DNA of 64,000 nucleotides from Impatiens glandulifera (lineage: Eukaryota > Streptophyta > Magnoliopsida > Ericales > Balsaminaceae). The stretch's first letter is position 1, and every line of letters begins with the position of its first letter. A model generated the notes under the pieces. It did no database searches and was not told where the DNA came from. It worked only from the letters and a program-made list of their open reading frames with translations. Both the position numbers and the translations under genes were made by a program. Location of the stretch: NCBI RefSeq assembly GCF_907164915.1, contig NC_061862.1:78767718-78831717 (forward strand), in the 5' to 3' direction. Positions 49,956-62,087 of this stretch are shown in pieces.

Positions 49956-50505
49956 CATATAACCTAAATTAATTTGTTAATATTGTATCAAAACAAAATC
50001 TGACAATGTTTTCAATTATATGTGCTTTTTTTTATGGAATCAACATAATCCACAAGTTAGACAAACAACTTTACCAACGCAAGTATAGAAATATTAACTT
50101 ACATTTCAATACAATTTTGGAAAATGATGATCTAATTTGGGAAAATCCTAAGCTGGAAAGTTACCATAATAATTTAATTGGAAACTAATTAATATCCACA
50201 ATCGGGGCAATGATAGGTCGAGTTCCGAGACTGTTTCTTTGCTTGGACAACAGAAATAAACAATTTAATTGAATTACGATGTTAGAATGGTAAACGGTTT
50301 GATTTGATTGATTTATACACCAAAATATATTGTTAAATTCTGTTTGGAAAACCTTCTACCGTCAGTTTTGGTTTATTGACTATTAGATTTAAAAAAATTT
50401 AAGTGACAAATATCAATTATGTATATTTATTTGAAAAAAAACAAATACTTATGTATGTTGTAGTTCAATGGTTGGTTGAATTTTTATTTTGTTTCTTAAA
50501 AAAAG
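49956..50505 (+). repeat. segmental duplication unit 2, third piece
   Basis: Continues unit 2 after the copia D complex: TATGGAATCAACATAATCC, AACAACTTTACCAACGC, GAAACTAATTAATATCCACA, AGACTGTTTCTTTGC and TTCAATGGTTGGTTGAAT correspond to 31620-32165 in unit 1. Confidence 0.85.
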
Positions 50506-51707
50506 TTGAAAACTTAGAATAAATGTTTGGGTATCAATAATATATTGTAACTAAATTATGTAAAAAATTTAAATTTTAACCATGATCGGTTTCATAAACT
50601 ATCTAATCATACAATTTGGTTGATCAACCGATTTGTACTTATAAACTTAAAAGATGAGATATCAAATAATTTGTCAATGGAAGTAAATTTAGCAATTTTA
50701 AAATGAAATTTTGCATAACTAATGTTTGGGGCTCCAACTTGGATCACTTTCAAAATATGAACATCCTATTTTGAATTGTACAATTTGAAGTGGAACTTTA
50801 ACATTTTTATATGTGATAAAAGAATAAAAAATAATAGATTCATATTTCTTAATATCATGTTATAGTTAAAGTCACTTACAACCGTAAAGAGGACTTTGAG
50901 GGGTGGAGAGGTCTTTTAGTGCTCGTCGTACCATATGATTGGTGTACTAGACTGATCGAGACTCGACTTTTCAAATCTGGGACATGCATCCGGCCCGAAT
51001 TCTCGGTGTCGAGAACTCTATTTTCTTTATCCAATTCCGTCTTACCAAACAAGAATGACTTCTTACCAAGTGGATGGAGCGCGTGGAAAGCCGCATAGGT
51101 CCAGCAATAAAGAATGAATATATATATATATGGCACAAGACGAATCCGGTCATTGTGATCAGGTGTTTTCATGTCTCACCCTATGTCCGATTTGTCTTTA
51201 ATCCTATTTGCGAGTCAAAATTCAAGTATCAAAAAAAAATAAAAATAAAAAGGAAGAAAAAAAACTCCTAAATTCAAGACCAAATAACAATTTGTTCAAA
51301 AATATTTTATATGAAATTAAGTTTAGAAGTAGTTTATTCACAATTTCTTGTGTAAATAAAAAAAATCCAAATTAGACAATATTTAGAAATAAGTATCACA
51401 AATTCATAAAATAAATATAACCCACACATTTATTGATCCCAGTCAAAATTAGTAAAAAGAAAATGATAGTTTTCAAATAAACCCATTATTGTTCAACATG
51501 GAACAAAATCTTATTGCTAGAAATTCCAATATAAATTTGTCAACAAATATTCAATTAATTTTGCTTCCTATATCATTGGTGCATTAAGATCACTATTACA
51601 TAATATTGCTCTCTATACTAATTACATTATAATACAAGTTGACCCAAATACCCTGAACATCCAATGTACATCTTTTCCTAAAAAAAATCACCCAATCCCT
51701 CCCAAAT
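50506..51707. other. intergenic region, with an unrecognised less AT-rich stretch
   Basis: 50876-51172 has higher GC and a 98-residue minus-strand frame with no family resemblance, interrupted by a short TA run; it could be an LTR or gene fragment. The part next to 51708 is the probable 3' UTR of the lipase gene. Confidence 0.5.
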
Positions 51708-54037
51708 TTAGGGACTGTGGTCTTTTACATTATTGTCCCTGTATTCGTCTTGTAAAATTTCCTCCACTGGGTTTTGCTTGCCCCAAACAGCTGCATCGTC
51801 GTACCCAAATTGGAATAGCTTGTCCAAAATCTCATCTTTGGCTGGTTCAATTGCCCAATTGAAGAGCTAAAACAACAATTAAGAGTTCATTTACAATCAA
51901 ATATGAGAACATATTGTTCAAGTGGGATCTAAATCGAGTCATTCTACCTCTCGGGGACTGGCACAGGTTTGAGGGTTGCAGTCAGGACTAATCCCGATAC
52001 CTTTCAATCCCAACCTACTGGCTGGAAAAGCGCATACACGAACCTGATATAGAATAAAAAGGTGACAAAGATCGTGAAAAAAAAACTTTTGTTTATAATG
52101 TTTGGAAACAATGAACATAAAATTGTGTACTGTCTGTGCAGCCGATGTAGGTGGCATGAACAATGTTAGGCCTCCATCTACACATAACCGGTTTCGGAAC
52201 ATTGTTGCTGGGCGTGGTGCTAGATATCTGGGGTGAAGCAAAAAGTAAAGAAAATTATTCGAAAAATTCGTTTCATTTTAAACAATTCAAACAAATAGAT
52301 ATTAGACATGCCCTGGAATGAAAGAAGATGTAAAGACTGCATTGATCATATCTTCCTTTGAATCAAACTGATCAATCAATAGGCCTCTAGGCCTCCACAG
52401 GATCTGTGTTATTGCAACTGAAATATAACCAAACGCATCACAAACAATTTGACGAAATAATTTTTTTAATAATAATATGATGGAGAAGAAAGTAACTGCG
52501 GTCTCACCACGAACACGCCCATTTGATCTTATGTGAACATCATCGGGTAGAAATTTGTCTAGAATATCCCTTAAAACAGCCTACAAAGAAATTTTCACAT
52601 CCATATGAGAAATCTGGCAGAAATAGTGTTTCCATATGATGGAGTCAAAGGGCATTTCAGATGATCCTCTTTAGAAATGCCCACAATCATATGATCAATC
52701 GGTTGAGGAAAAAAAAACATTTTTCAAAAATAATTTGTTTTCTCATCCTATTGTGGATCTAGAATGGGATCACATTCTGAAATTCATTGGCTGTCTTTAT
52801 GTGAGCTCTGGATCCAGAAACAAAAGTATCCCACAACTATATGATCAACCAATGTGCCTATTTAGAAATGCCCACAATCATATGATCAACCAGATGAGGG
52901 AAAAAAACATTTTCAAATAATCTGATTTCATTGACAGTTTCTATGTGGGTTCTGGATCCAGAAACAAAAGTGTCCCACAAGAATATGATCAACCAATGAG
53001 CCTATTTAGAAATACCCACAATCATATGATTAACCAAATGAAGAAAAAAAAAACATTTTTCAAATAATCTTGATTTCATTGACAGTTTCTATGTGAGATC
53101 TAGATCCAGAAACAAAACTGCCCCACAATCATGAGGGATCCATATGAGGATCTTGAACAATCCATATGATTTCATAGCCGTTTTTCAAATAGTCTCATGA
53201 ACTTGAACCTTCTTCTTGATGAACAAATGGTGTTATTATACAGATGACAGATAAACAGTAAACAAGATAATACCCCTAGACGAAAAGCAGTTCCTTTTTG
53301 CCTGCAATCTTCAGCCAATATTTTGGTAGCTTCTAAAGCTTCATGCATACTAGCTCCAGAAGCAATTACAGCACAAACAATGGCTCCAGCAGATGCACCG
53401 GCCAAAGGTGTTGTTTCCTGTATCAATCACAGTTACAGACATTATATATCAAGATTTCCATGTTTGAGAAGAAAAATGGGCAAGAAATTGAAACCTTAAT
53501 GTAACCCTTTTCAATCAAATACTGAGCAGCACCAAGATGATAAGGAAATAAAAGACCGGCAGCAGAAAAGCTAAAACCAGGGCTAGTCACTGCCTTTCTT
53601 CCTCTTTCAGCTTCTACATCTCTCAAACTTTGTTCCCAAACAACCTCCGGTTCAACCGGGTCCTCTACGACGGCAGCAATCCCTTCTTTCCTACGTCTCC
53701 AGAAATACGACTGTTTCGACTCATCCGCGGTCAAAGACTTGGAATTGTCGCTGTCGCTGTCGGGCAATCGCTTTCGGCCACGAATAATCCGCGACGCGAA
53801 GCCGATGAAAAGTTCTCCTGTCACAACGGCGAACGATTTCTTCTCTGGAGGCGGCGGCAGTGGCGGCGGTGGAAGAGAGGTGAAAGCGGGATTCTCCTTG
53901 TTGGAAGAATTTGCGGAGAAATTGAGAAGTGGGTTTCGAATAGGGAGACAGATATTTGGGTTACGAGTAGGGTTGGTGTTTATGGAACGGAAAGGACGAG
54001 GATTGGAGAGTAAGAGTGATGAAAGAGACGACGCCAT
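51708..54037 (-). CDS. plastid patatin-like acyl hydrolase, 405 aa, 7 exons
   Basis: Exons on the minus strand: 54037-53495, 53417-53274, 52580-52508, 52417-52312, 52227-52131, 52043-51948, 51866-51708; the joined frame is 1218 bp. The first 45 residues are Ser/Asn-rich and lack acidic residues, like a plastid transit peptide. A proline run (56-64) follows. The patatin fold shows a nucleophile-elbow partner loop SFSAAGLLFPYHLG (155-169), the active-site G188-A-S190-A-G192 (GxSxG) and D306-G-G, so the Ser-Asp dyad is intact. The family hydrolyses acyl esters of lipids. It resembles the Arabidopsis acyl hydrolase-like protein At1g33270 by memory of its motifs. Five introns are GT-AG; the one between exons 4 and 5 is GC-AG, and the Gly codon split there supports it. 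Substrate unknown. Confidence 0.93.
52660..53170. repeat. tandem repeat inside intron 2 of the patatin-like gene
   Basis: Three to four copies of a 145-190 bp unit containing ATGCCCACAATCATATGATC, AAAAACATTTTTCAAATAAT, TGACAGTTTCTATGTG and GGATCCAGAAACAAAAGT. It accounts for most of this 693-bp intron. Confidence 0.85.
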
Positions 54038-54901
54038 TGAAGAAAAGAGAGAATCTTTCGAGTTCTTGAATCTTTCTTATACATGTCAAAGATAAATAAT
54101 CATGAATTACAGCAAATATCTTCCTTAATTTGGCTATGTCGATTGCCGATTGCCGGAGAGAGAGAGAGAGAAATGGGGCCCCGCCGCCTAACTATGCATC
54201 AGGAAAATATTATTTTGGGTAATGAAATTTAATTTAAAGCTCGTTTTGCATCCTTAACTTATTTTTTAAGTGTTTTAAACCTTTTTAATTTTTAATTCAA
54301 ATTAATACTAGTGTTTGCCTTACTTTTATCATTTGGGTTGTTTTGTAATTTAATTTTATGAAAAAAAATATATCATTTTGGTTGTTTTTTACTTTAAATG
54401 GAATGATATTTGATATATTAGAATTAAAGAGGAAATGAAACAATGTTGAATTTGTTTGGGCTATCAAATCCATATATTTGAAAGGGTTTTGAACTCTCAT
54501 ATTTCCTTATATTTAGTTTGATTGTTTTAAATAAATCATTTTAATTGTTAAATATGTAATTCACTAATACAAATATTTTTATTTTACTTTTATAAAATTT
54601 AAATTTAAAATAATAAATATTTTTAATAATTTAACTTAAATAATTAAGTAATCTTTAAATTTTGGTCCCTCTTGGTTAATTGAATTTGAGAGCTTAGTAA
54701 GTCCTTTATTTGGTTTAAATATGTATTACAATAATTTTCAAAATTAAGAAATGGTTTGTGGAAGCCATACAAGTAATTAAAAGTGATTTCAATAAATATG
54801 ACTTTTTTAAAATAAAATAAAAAAAAATCTTAACTCTCCCACTAAAGAGGAATATAGAGAGAGAATGAGAGAATCCATTTATTATCCAAACAATTTAACA
54901 C
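54038..54901. other. intergenic region between lipase and plantacyanin genes
   Basis: Up to about 54180 is 5' leader and promoter of the lipase (a GA repeat at 54157-54171). The rest is AT-rich with no supported gene. Confidence 0.55.
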
Positions 54902-55361
54902 TTAGAGTCCAATAACAGCAATCTTCATGTTAGATTCACAATGGCCAGGAAAAGAGCAAATAAAATAATTTGGTCCCTTGACAAGAGTAATGAGTTCATT
55001 CCCAGAAGTGTAGAGTTTAGAGCCAATAGATGGGTTACACGTGTCATATTCATCCTGATTCACACCCACCACATTGTGATACATTGGATTGTAATTGAAA
55101 GCTGCCAAACATGACAATGAGATAACATAAAACTAATTTTTAGATTAGAAAAAAAATAAAGTATTGATAATTAAGTTGTTTACCAAGAACATCTCCAGCT
55201 TGAAAACTCTTTCCTTTCGGCCAATCCACCACGTCGAAGGCCCAACCGTTTTCTTCACCCACCATATGAGTGGTTGCACAAGCGATATCGGATCTCATCA
55301 ATAGGTATGCAAATAGAGTTGTTACGATCACAAATGCATTGTCTCTTCCCCGACTCAACAT
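54902..55361 (-). CDS. plantacyanin / basic blue copper protein, 125 aa, 2 exons
   Basis: Exons 55361-55184 and 55101-54902 with a GT-AG intron in phase 1. Residues 1-29 form a signal peptide (hydrophobic core at 9-22, Ala-Cys-Ala before the likely cleavage). The mature domain is a small cupredoxin of the phytocyanin family: type-1 copper ligands H68 (Y-H-N), C108, H113 and M118 in the pattern C-x4-H-x4-M, and the disulfide pair C81 and C114. The axial ligand being Met assigns it to plantacyanins or uclacyanins rather than stellacyanins (Gln). It ends soon after the domain with no proline-rich tail or GPI signal, as in plantacyanin. These secreted proteins carry out electron transfer and affect cell-wall and pollen-tube behaviour in known cases. 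Confidence 0.95.
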
Positions 55362-58119
55362 TTTTTCAAGTAGTTACAAAATGGTTGTTATTGAGGAGAA
55401 AAGAAGATTTTCTAATATTCATTAATGTATGTTTGAGGAACTCATTTGCTGAAGTATTCTATATATTATGATCAATTGCAATATTGTCTCTTACTTGATC
55501 CACCCTCTTTTTATTTCTTGGATTATTTTAAATAATAAGTAAAGGTTTGTTAATATTGTTGTTACTAAATAGGTGAGAAAATATAGGAGAAAGCAAGATT
55601 CAACACTTATGCTTGAGTGGTTAGTTAGGGAAGAATGCAGTTTGTGTGATATTCCTTAAGGGGTTTAACTTGTAAAATCTTAATATTTCAAACCTTAATC
55701 CAAAAAATATATTACATTATTTATGTGTTAATTGTATATTTATCTTTATACTTAATATGTATATTTATTAAATAACTAATGATTATATTTTTTATTCTTA
55801 AATTTGTAATCAAGTAAAATAACTTTGAAATACCATTTCAAAGTGTATTACATTTGAATAGGGACGGATCTATGTAGGATAGCCCACTCCGTGAAAAAGA
55901 AATTACGATAAAAATGTAATATTACCTAATAATTTTTAAAAAAAAATCAATATAATTTACTATTTTACTTGTCTAACTATTTAAAAAATGGTAAAACATA
56001 CATTTATTTACTCATTTAATCCAAAATTTTCTCGTTATTTATTTAAACCTATTATAATTTTTTTTTTCAAGCTCATACTACCTTCGAATCTGAGTAGTCT
56101 CTGTATTTGAGTGTATTGATATGTAATCATTTCTCCATTTGGAATATTGTTGGCCACAATATAATTTGTGTAATTGTGGATTGAATTGTCCTTGATATAT
56201 ACTTATAATTTTTCAAGATATAAATCACTAATGTAGTTTAAGTGACAAAAGTGATTCTTAAGACTTAAAAGATCAAATGTCATCACTTCGATTCTCACTT
56301 AAAACATGTTAAATGTAAATAAGAGTAAAAAAAATTATAATTCAATATTTATGTTGAAACTTGTTTATCTTTTTATTAATATTGAATATGATAAAGAGTT
56401 ATTTTTGATAGAGAGCATCTTCAATGGTAATACATTCGCATACTCAAACCCATTTTCTCTTCCAACCTAACACCAAACTTAAACCCAAAATGCGTATTCA
56501 TCATTTTCTCTCTCAAAACAACCCAAATATGTGTTTACACCGTTTATTACGCATAATTGAATTGAAAATTCAAAAAAAATCCTAGTTTATTAATGTTTTA
56601 ATTTGGATATTTAACTTTTTATATAATTTATTCTTAACATTTATTTTGGTTCTTTAATTTTTAATTTAATTAAATTTTATATCTAATTTTGTATATAATT
56701 TATTTATATGTTTAATTTGTTGTTTTATCTTATATATTTATACCATAATTAAAAATACATTTCTTACAATACTTAAAAATAAAAATTACATTTTCCACAC
56801 TAATTAAAAATACAACATAGATAAAAAAAAATTAACGATAATCAATACAAATATGATTAATAATCTGGTAATTAGAATCATTTCCTCGTTTTTATTATTT
56901 TGTTATGTATATAAGTTTTCTTTAATTAGTGTATTTAAAAAAGTATTGAGGTTTAATTTGTAAAGTTAATAAATATATAAGTAGTTATTGAAAATTATAA
57001 AAAGTTTGTATAAAAAGGAATATTCTTACAATATTCTTTTAAGTTTGAAAATGGGTTTTAGGATTAAAATTGAATTACTATTTGATGTGACATTTTTACT
57101 ACATTTTGAGTTTAAGAATATAGGTAAAGATTGAAGATGGTCTAACTGAACTAAAGAATTTATTATTATTAAATCTTCGTGTTCAAAGTCTAATTTAAAT
57201 CACCAAATTCATATAAAATGATATGGCAATGAGTTATTGTGTAAATTTTCTCTTATATTAGCCAAATTAGGAAAAACTTGCTCAAACACTCTAGTTTTGT
57301 ATAAATTTTCTATTTAAAAGAATATTATAAATTTTAGTTAGTATTTGATTTAAGATGATTGAATTGTTAAAAAATAATGTTTATATCACTTTCTAGCTGA
57401 CCTCAGTAGCCCATACACCCACTAGAGTAGAATACTAACGGTAAATTTTGATACCCAAGCCTTCTTACTTCCTTACAATATAGCATAGGCCAGTGGTTGG
57501 AAATCCCCTTGTTTGGTCTTTCCTTAAAATAAATTAAATATTTAATCTAATATTAATTTATATAAAATATCTTTAATTATATATATTAATAATATAGGTC
57601 AGTGGTTGGAAATCCCCTTGTTTGGTCTTTCCAAATCTAAGTTTCTTCCTCTCAGTTCATATTGATCTTTTATCCATTAGTTTATTGTCATTCCATGACA
57701 ATATTGGAAATAGTTGGTGATAAGGTCGTTTGTATTGTGCATTCAACAACCATATTCAATCTATTAGATCATTTACTTTTAAATAAAGTAATGATATTTG
57801 ACCAAGATTAATTACCAATAGAAATGTCAACAATATGTAAAAATAGGTCTTTTGATTTTTCTTTCATTTGTCGCAGAAATCAACCAATTCTTTAATAGTG
57901 AACTGACACTAGTTTAACTTTCGAATATCATTATCAATCATTAAATATTTTAGGATTTTAAACCTATAGTACGAAAATTGGGTTAGAAGTGTATATATAT
58001 GTATGATGTTTTAGAATGTCAGTTTTGAAATTAACTGTATACATGGATTGCTGATTTTGTGAGGTCTATAGAAAGTTGTTAACACTATAGACTACAAAGT
58101 ATATCTTAAACTTATTGTT
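55362..58119. other. AT-rich intergenic region
   Basis: A TATA-like ATAATATATAG lies about 100 bp upstream of the plantacyanin start (about 55458-55468, minus strand). A MITE-like element sits at 56413-57143. A 37-bp direct repeat (CAGTGGTTGGAAATCCCCTT and following bases) is at 57490 and 57600, 110 bp apart. No gene seen. Confidence 0.5.
56413..57143. mobile_element. MITE-like element with GAGCATCTTCAATGG termini
   Basis: Left end GAGCATCTTCAATGGTAA; right end on the other strand AGACCATCTTCAATCTTT. Such CATCTTCAATGG termini are widespread in plant short DNA elements. About 730 bp, no open frame. No clear TSD, so superfamily is left open. Confidence 0.5.
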
Positions 58120-58640
58120 AGCTCCTTGGTTCTTTATGATCGTTTGTGGCATTACATTTATGTTGGGAGTGTCACTGTTCTAGAGGATTCCCCATCTTCT
58201 CCTATACTTCATCAACACTTGTTCGTGTTCGTATTCGGGTCTTATGAGTCGTTTCCAATTGACTCAATGATTTGCATCTCTCCTCTAAGGATGTCCAGTA
58301 CGCACGGGACATCTTCTTCATCTATTTGAACTTCGTAGTCATTATATAGAATGAGCGCACTTCTCATACAGTTGAATTAGCTGACGATATGTCGAGAGAA
58401 TTGTAAAGGCATTTTGAGATTCAAAGTGACAGAAGCCCACCAAAGCATATGACCATCACGGTCTCTTTTTGTTCGTCCGATAGTTGTCGAACGAGATTGT
58501 AAATGCCCATTGGCGAGGTTCTCGTCAAGATGTTGTTACATAACTTTCATGCTTTTGGGGGAGTTATACACCCTTCAGATTCAACAACAGTCGTGGTTAG
58601 TAGTGTCCATGTTGTCGAGGATCCACGACTCTTTTGATAT
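58120..58640 (-). pseudogene. Ulp1-type transposon protein remnant
   Basis: The minus strand from about 58525 reads RTSPMGIYNLVRQLSDEQKE and then TVMVICFGGLLSL-stop; in another frame further on, YEVQIDEEDVPCVLDILRGE. These match the N-terminal region of the Ulp1-peptidase-type proteins that plant MULE and CACTA elements often carry (pattern I-x-L-V-x-x-L-x-D-E-Q-K ... GFGGLL ... EDVxRVLGLPxG). Stops and frame changes break it. The Cys-protease core itself is not found. Identity rests on pattern memory only. Confidence 0.5.
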
Positions 58641-58659
58641 ACTATAAAAAAAAATCAAA

Positions 58660-59285
58660 AAAAAAATCGTTAAACATGTCTCTATAAAGCGCTTAGCATT
58701 GCTCGGTAAAGCGTTAAACATGGCTCATTTAAGCGCTAAACATGGATCTATTTAGCGCTTAACATGCCCTTCATAACTACAATTTCAAATTTTTTGACAT
58801 AATCCAGTCTGCTGAAGCGTTTAACATGGTTCAATTAAGCGATAACTGTTTAGCACTTAACATGGACTTCAGAACTGCAATTTCAATTTTTTTACCTAAA
58901 ATCAGTATGTTGAAGCACTTAACATAACTCAGTTAAGTGTTAAACATGACTCTATTTAGCGCTTAAAATGACCTTCAAAACAGCAATTTCAAATTATTTT
59001 TTACAGAAAATTAGTCTACTAAAACGCTTAACATGATTTAGTTAAGCGATAAACATGACTCTGCTTAGCGCTTAACATAGCCTTTAGAATTTTAATTTGA
59101 AGTTTTTTTTATAGAAATCCAGATTGTTGATAACATGACTCAGTTAAGCGCTAAACATGGCTCAACAAAACGCTAAACATGCATATGTTTAGCGCTTAAC
59201 ATGGCTCAACAAAACGCTAAACATGCATCTGTTTAGAGCTTAACATGACCTTTAAAACTGCAATTTCAAATGTTTAACATGACAA
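58660..59285. repeat. AGCGCTTAACATG repeat array
   Basis: A higher-order tandem array of roughly 110-150 bp per unit. Each unit has AACTGCAATTTCAAATTTTT, an ATCAGT/CCAGTCT-GCTGAAGCG link, and two or three inverted or direct copies of a 20-bp element such as CTCAGTTAAGCGCTAAACAT. The AGCGCT core is self-complementary. Next to the Ulp1-type remnant; both may be parts of one element. Confidence 0.85.
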
Positions 59286-60100
59286 GCACTTCAAATGGTA
59301 TAAAATTTTGAACATAAGAAGAGTTTTAACATAAAAACCGTTTTAACTAAAATTTCAAATAATGTTCGTTTAAATTTGATTTACATTAGTAATTTTAACA
59401 TCATAATGGGATCAACATAAATTTCAAAACATATTGGTATAAATCTTGATTTAAATACATATAATTTACCGATACAAAACTAAAAAGATAGAACATAAAT
59501 CTTGTTTCAACACATAACAGTTACTCGAAATATAAATATTGGTTTTACACATCTAACAACTAAAAAGCTAAAGCATCTACAACATAAACAAAAAAAGTGA
59601 AAAAACTTAAAAATAAGTTACCTTTGAAATTTTTCGACCGACGTGTTGAAGGTTTACTATTTTCGAACGCCAAAAGATAAAGAAACAAATATTTCTGAAA
59701 GACCATAAAAGCGAAAAAACAGATAAACGGTGAACTAAGGTTTCGTGGAAAAAGAATAGACGAAGAGAACAGTGAACTATACGGTCGAGTTTTCTCTGCA
59801 AACTTGCTCATTTCAAGACAAATGAAAACCGCGAAAGAAAAAAAATACGAAGAGACGGAAAATAATAAATAAAGACCCCAACTTAGTGTGTATATTCGTT
59901 TTTTTTTTATTTTGTTCCCAAATTCGTTGCCCCATTCATTTGTTCATTTTTCTTTGAAAATAAATGAATTTCAATATGTTTGTAAAAAAGGGCGCGTCTA
60001 CTCAACACCGATAGATCGGATTTCTCTCACATTCTCACACAACCGTCGTCGGCCACCAAATTCCGACTAATTCGCCGATCTCCAACGAAATCTACATGCA
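59286..60100. other. upstream region of the TMEM87-like gene with probable transposon 5' part
   Basis: Minus-strand frames at 59560-59811 look like leader or first-exon sequence of the adjoining element but match nothing I know. 59880-60100 is the likely promoter and 5' UTR of the gene starting at 60101; an out-of-frame ATG lies 5 bp upstream at 60096. Confidence 0.45.
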
Positions 60101-62087
60101 ATGGAGTTCGCCTTTGACTCATTCGTTTGCTTCTTCACTGCCGCTTTTCTTTTCTCTCTTGCTGGATCTACAGATGCCTCCATTCATTTCTACAACCGAG
60201 ATCCATTCAGGGAAGTCGGCAATGCCTTTCTTCTTTCCGGTGGAAGCGAAGGAGTCGTCCTTTCTCGCATTACCTCTCCTCTTGATCAATCCCCCGCTAC
60301 CTCCGTCCAGGATGGCCGTTCTTATATCAGGTAAACTTATTCTTCCACTTTCTCTATAAATTTACACTCGCCCACAGAAAAAAAATAGGTTTTTGTTTGA
60401 TTTTTCAGTTCAATTTATCGTGATTGCAGTAAGATGTGATTTTTGTATTAGTTCTTCAATCTAACTACTGTAAACAAAAACTATTAGATTCGAGAATATC
60501 ACATTCACGAGGAGAAAAGCGGCTGCAGATATGTCAGATACTACTGGTTTGATACAAGTTGTAATCTTTGAGTCTGCTGATCGTGATAATATTGGTGGTT
60601 CTGCTTACGGAGGGCAGAGATCTATCTGTTGCACATCTGATCTTGCTAAGCTTGAAGGATGTAAGCAAGGAGATGTTATCAGATTTCCTTCTGCAACTGA
60701 TCTTAAATGGCCAATAGTCTTGGATGTTCAATTCAATGGAAATGAATTATCAACTAAAATGGAAAACAAAGAAGTTTTTGTCACGAAGACAGGTATGTAT
60801 AATCTGTTTTTCATATCATGTGATCCGAAACTCAGTGAATTGACAATGAGTGGGCGAACGATATGGAAGAATCCAGACGGTTATTTACCTGCTCGAATGG
60901 CTCCTCTGATGAAATTCTACGTAGTTATGTGTATTGCATATGTGTTTCTCAGCATCATTTGGTTATTTCAGTATGTGAGATTTTGGAATGATATATTACA
61001 GATACAGCATTCGATTGCTGTTGTAATTGGCCTAGGGTTATTTGAGGTTATACTATGGTACTTTGAGTATGCACGTTTTGATAGTACAGGAATAAGACCA
61101 ATGGGAATTACAACTTGGGTTGTGACAGTTGGAGCTATTAGGAAAACTCTGTCTCGGCTTCTTATACTGTCTGTTTCGATGGGGTTTGGTGTTGTTCGTC
61201 CTACACTCGGGGGGCTAACCACGAAGGTTTTGTTAATTGGAGTAACATATCTCATTGCTACTGAATTGCTGAATATTACTGAGTATGTGGGAACTATAAA
61301 TGATGTAGCAGGAAGAGCTAGGGTTTTGCTAGTCCTTCCTGATGCATTTCTAGATGCGTTTTTGATACTTTGGATTTTCACTTCTCTTTCGAAGACACTT
61401 GAGCAGCTTCAGGTAGATAATTACTGAATGATTTTGTTTTATGTTCTCCTCTTTTGAAAACCTAATGTTGTGAGAGTCTTGTTTAGGCTAAAAGGAGTTT
61501 TGTTAAGTTGGAAATTTATAAGAAGTTCTCAAATGCATTGGCTGGAGCTGTTCTTCTTTCGGTTGTTTGGATAGGATACGAGGTTTGATTCTCTGGTGGA
61601 AATCATCTTCTTCCTTTTTTCCTTTTTTCGGTTGAATGAACATTATAATGATGGATTCATTCATGTAGGTTTACTTCAAGGCGACGGATCCATTCAATGA
61701 GAGGTGGGAAAGTGCATGGATTATTACTGCGTTTTGGGATGTGCTTGCATTTGCACTACTATGTGTTATATGCTATCTATGGTCTCCATCACAAAACTCT
61801 CAAAGGTATGGTTAAGAAATTAAAATTGCTGATTGAACAACTTAACCATCATTCTACAGACGATTTGACATTTTCTTAAGTGGGTATTTTTGTACGTTTA
61901 GAAAGAAACTCATTGTTTTTTTTCTTTCAGATATGCATATTCGTCGGAAATTGGAGAGGAGGATTTGGAAGGTGGTGAAGAGTCTCAAACTTTATGCAGT
62001 GGAAGAAGTAAAGGTGAAATTGGTTTGATCAAACAAGAGAACGCAGATGATTCAAGCTCGGAAGATGAAGAGGATAAGAGAGAATGA
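60101..62087 (+). CDS. GOST/TMEM87-like seven-transmembrane protein, 514 aa, 5 exons
   Basis: Exons 60101-60330, 60488-61412, 61487-61582, 61669-61805, 61931-62087; all GT-AG, joined frame 1545 bp. It has a signal peptide (1-26), a luminal domain of about 190 residues, then seven membrane segments near residues 219-240, 251-269, 284-307, 322-338, 355-378, 400-416 and 433-455, and an acidic Ser-rich cytosolic tail (464-514, ending SSSEDEEDKRE). This is the layout of the lung seven-transmembrane / GOST family (TMEM87, GPR107/108), found in the Golgi and endosomes. The KFYVVMCIAYV and NDVAGRARVLLVLPDAFLDA segments are characteristic. Plant members have been listed as candidate GPCR-like proteins; biochemical role unsettled. 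The ATG at 60096 is out of frame and 5 bp upstream. Confidence 0.92.

Noticed and set aside
50876..51172. 98-residue minus-strand frame
   Set aside because: No family resemblance, a TA run inside, and no adjoining exons; left as unrecognised sequence.
53630..54095. Two plus-strand frames of 118-127 residues
   Set aside because: They are antisense to exon 1 of the patatin-like gene, which has clear homology and transit peptide on the other strand.
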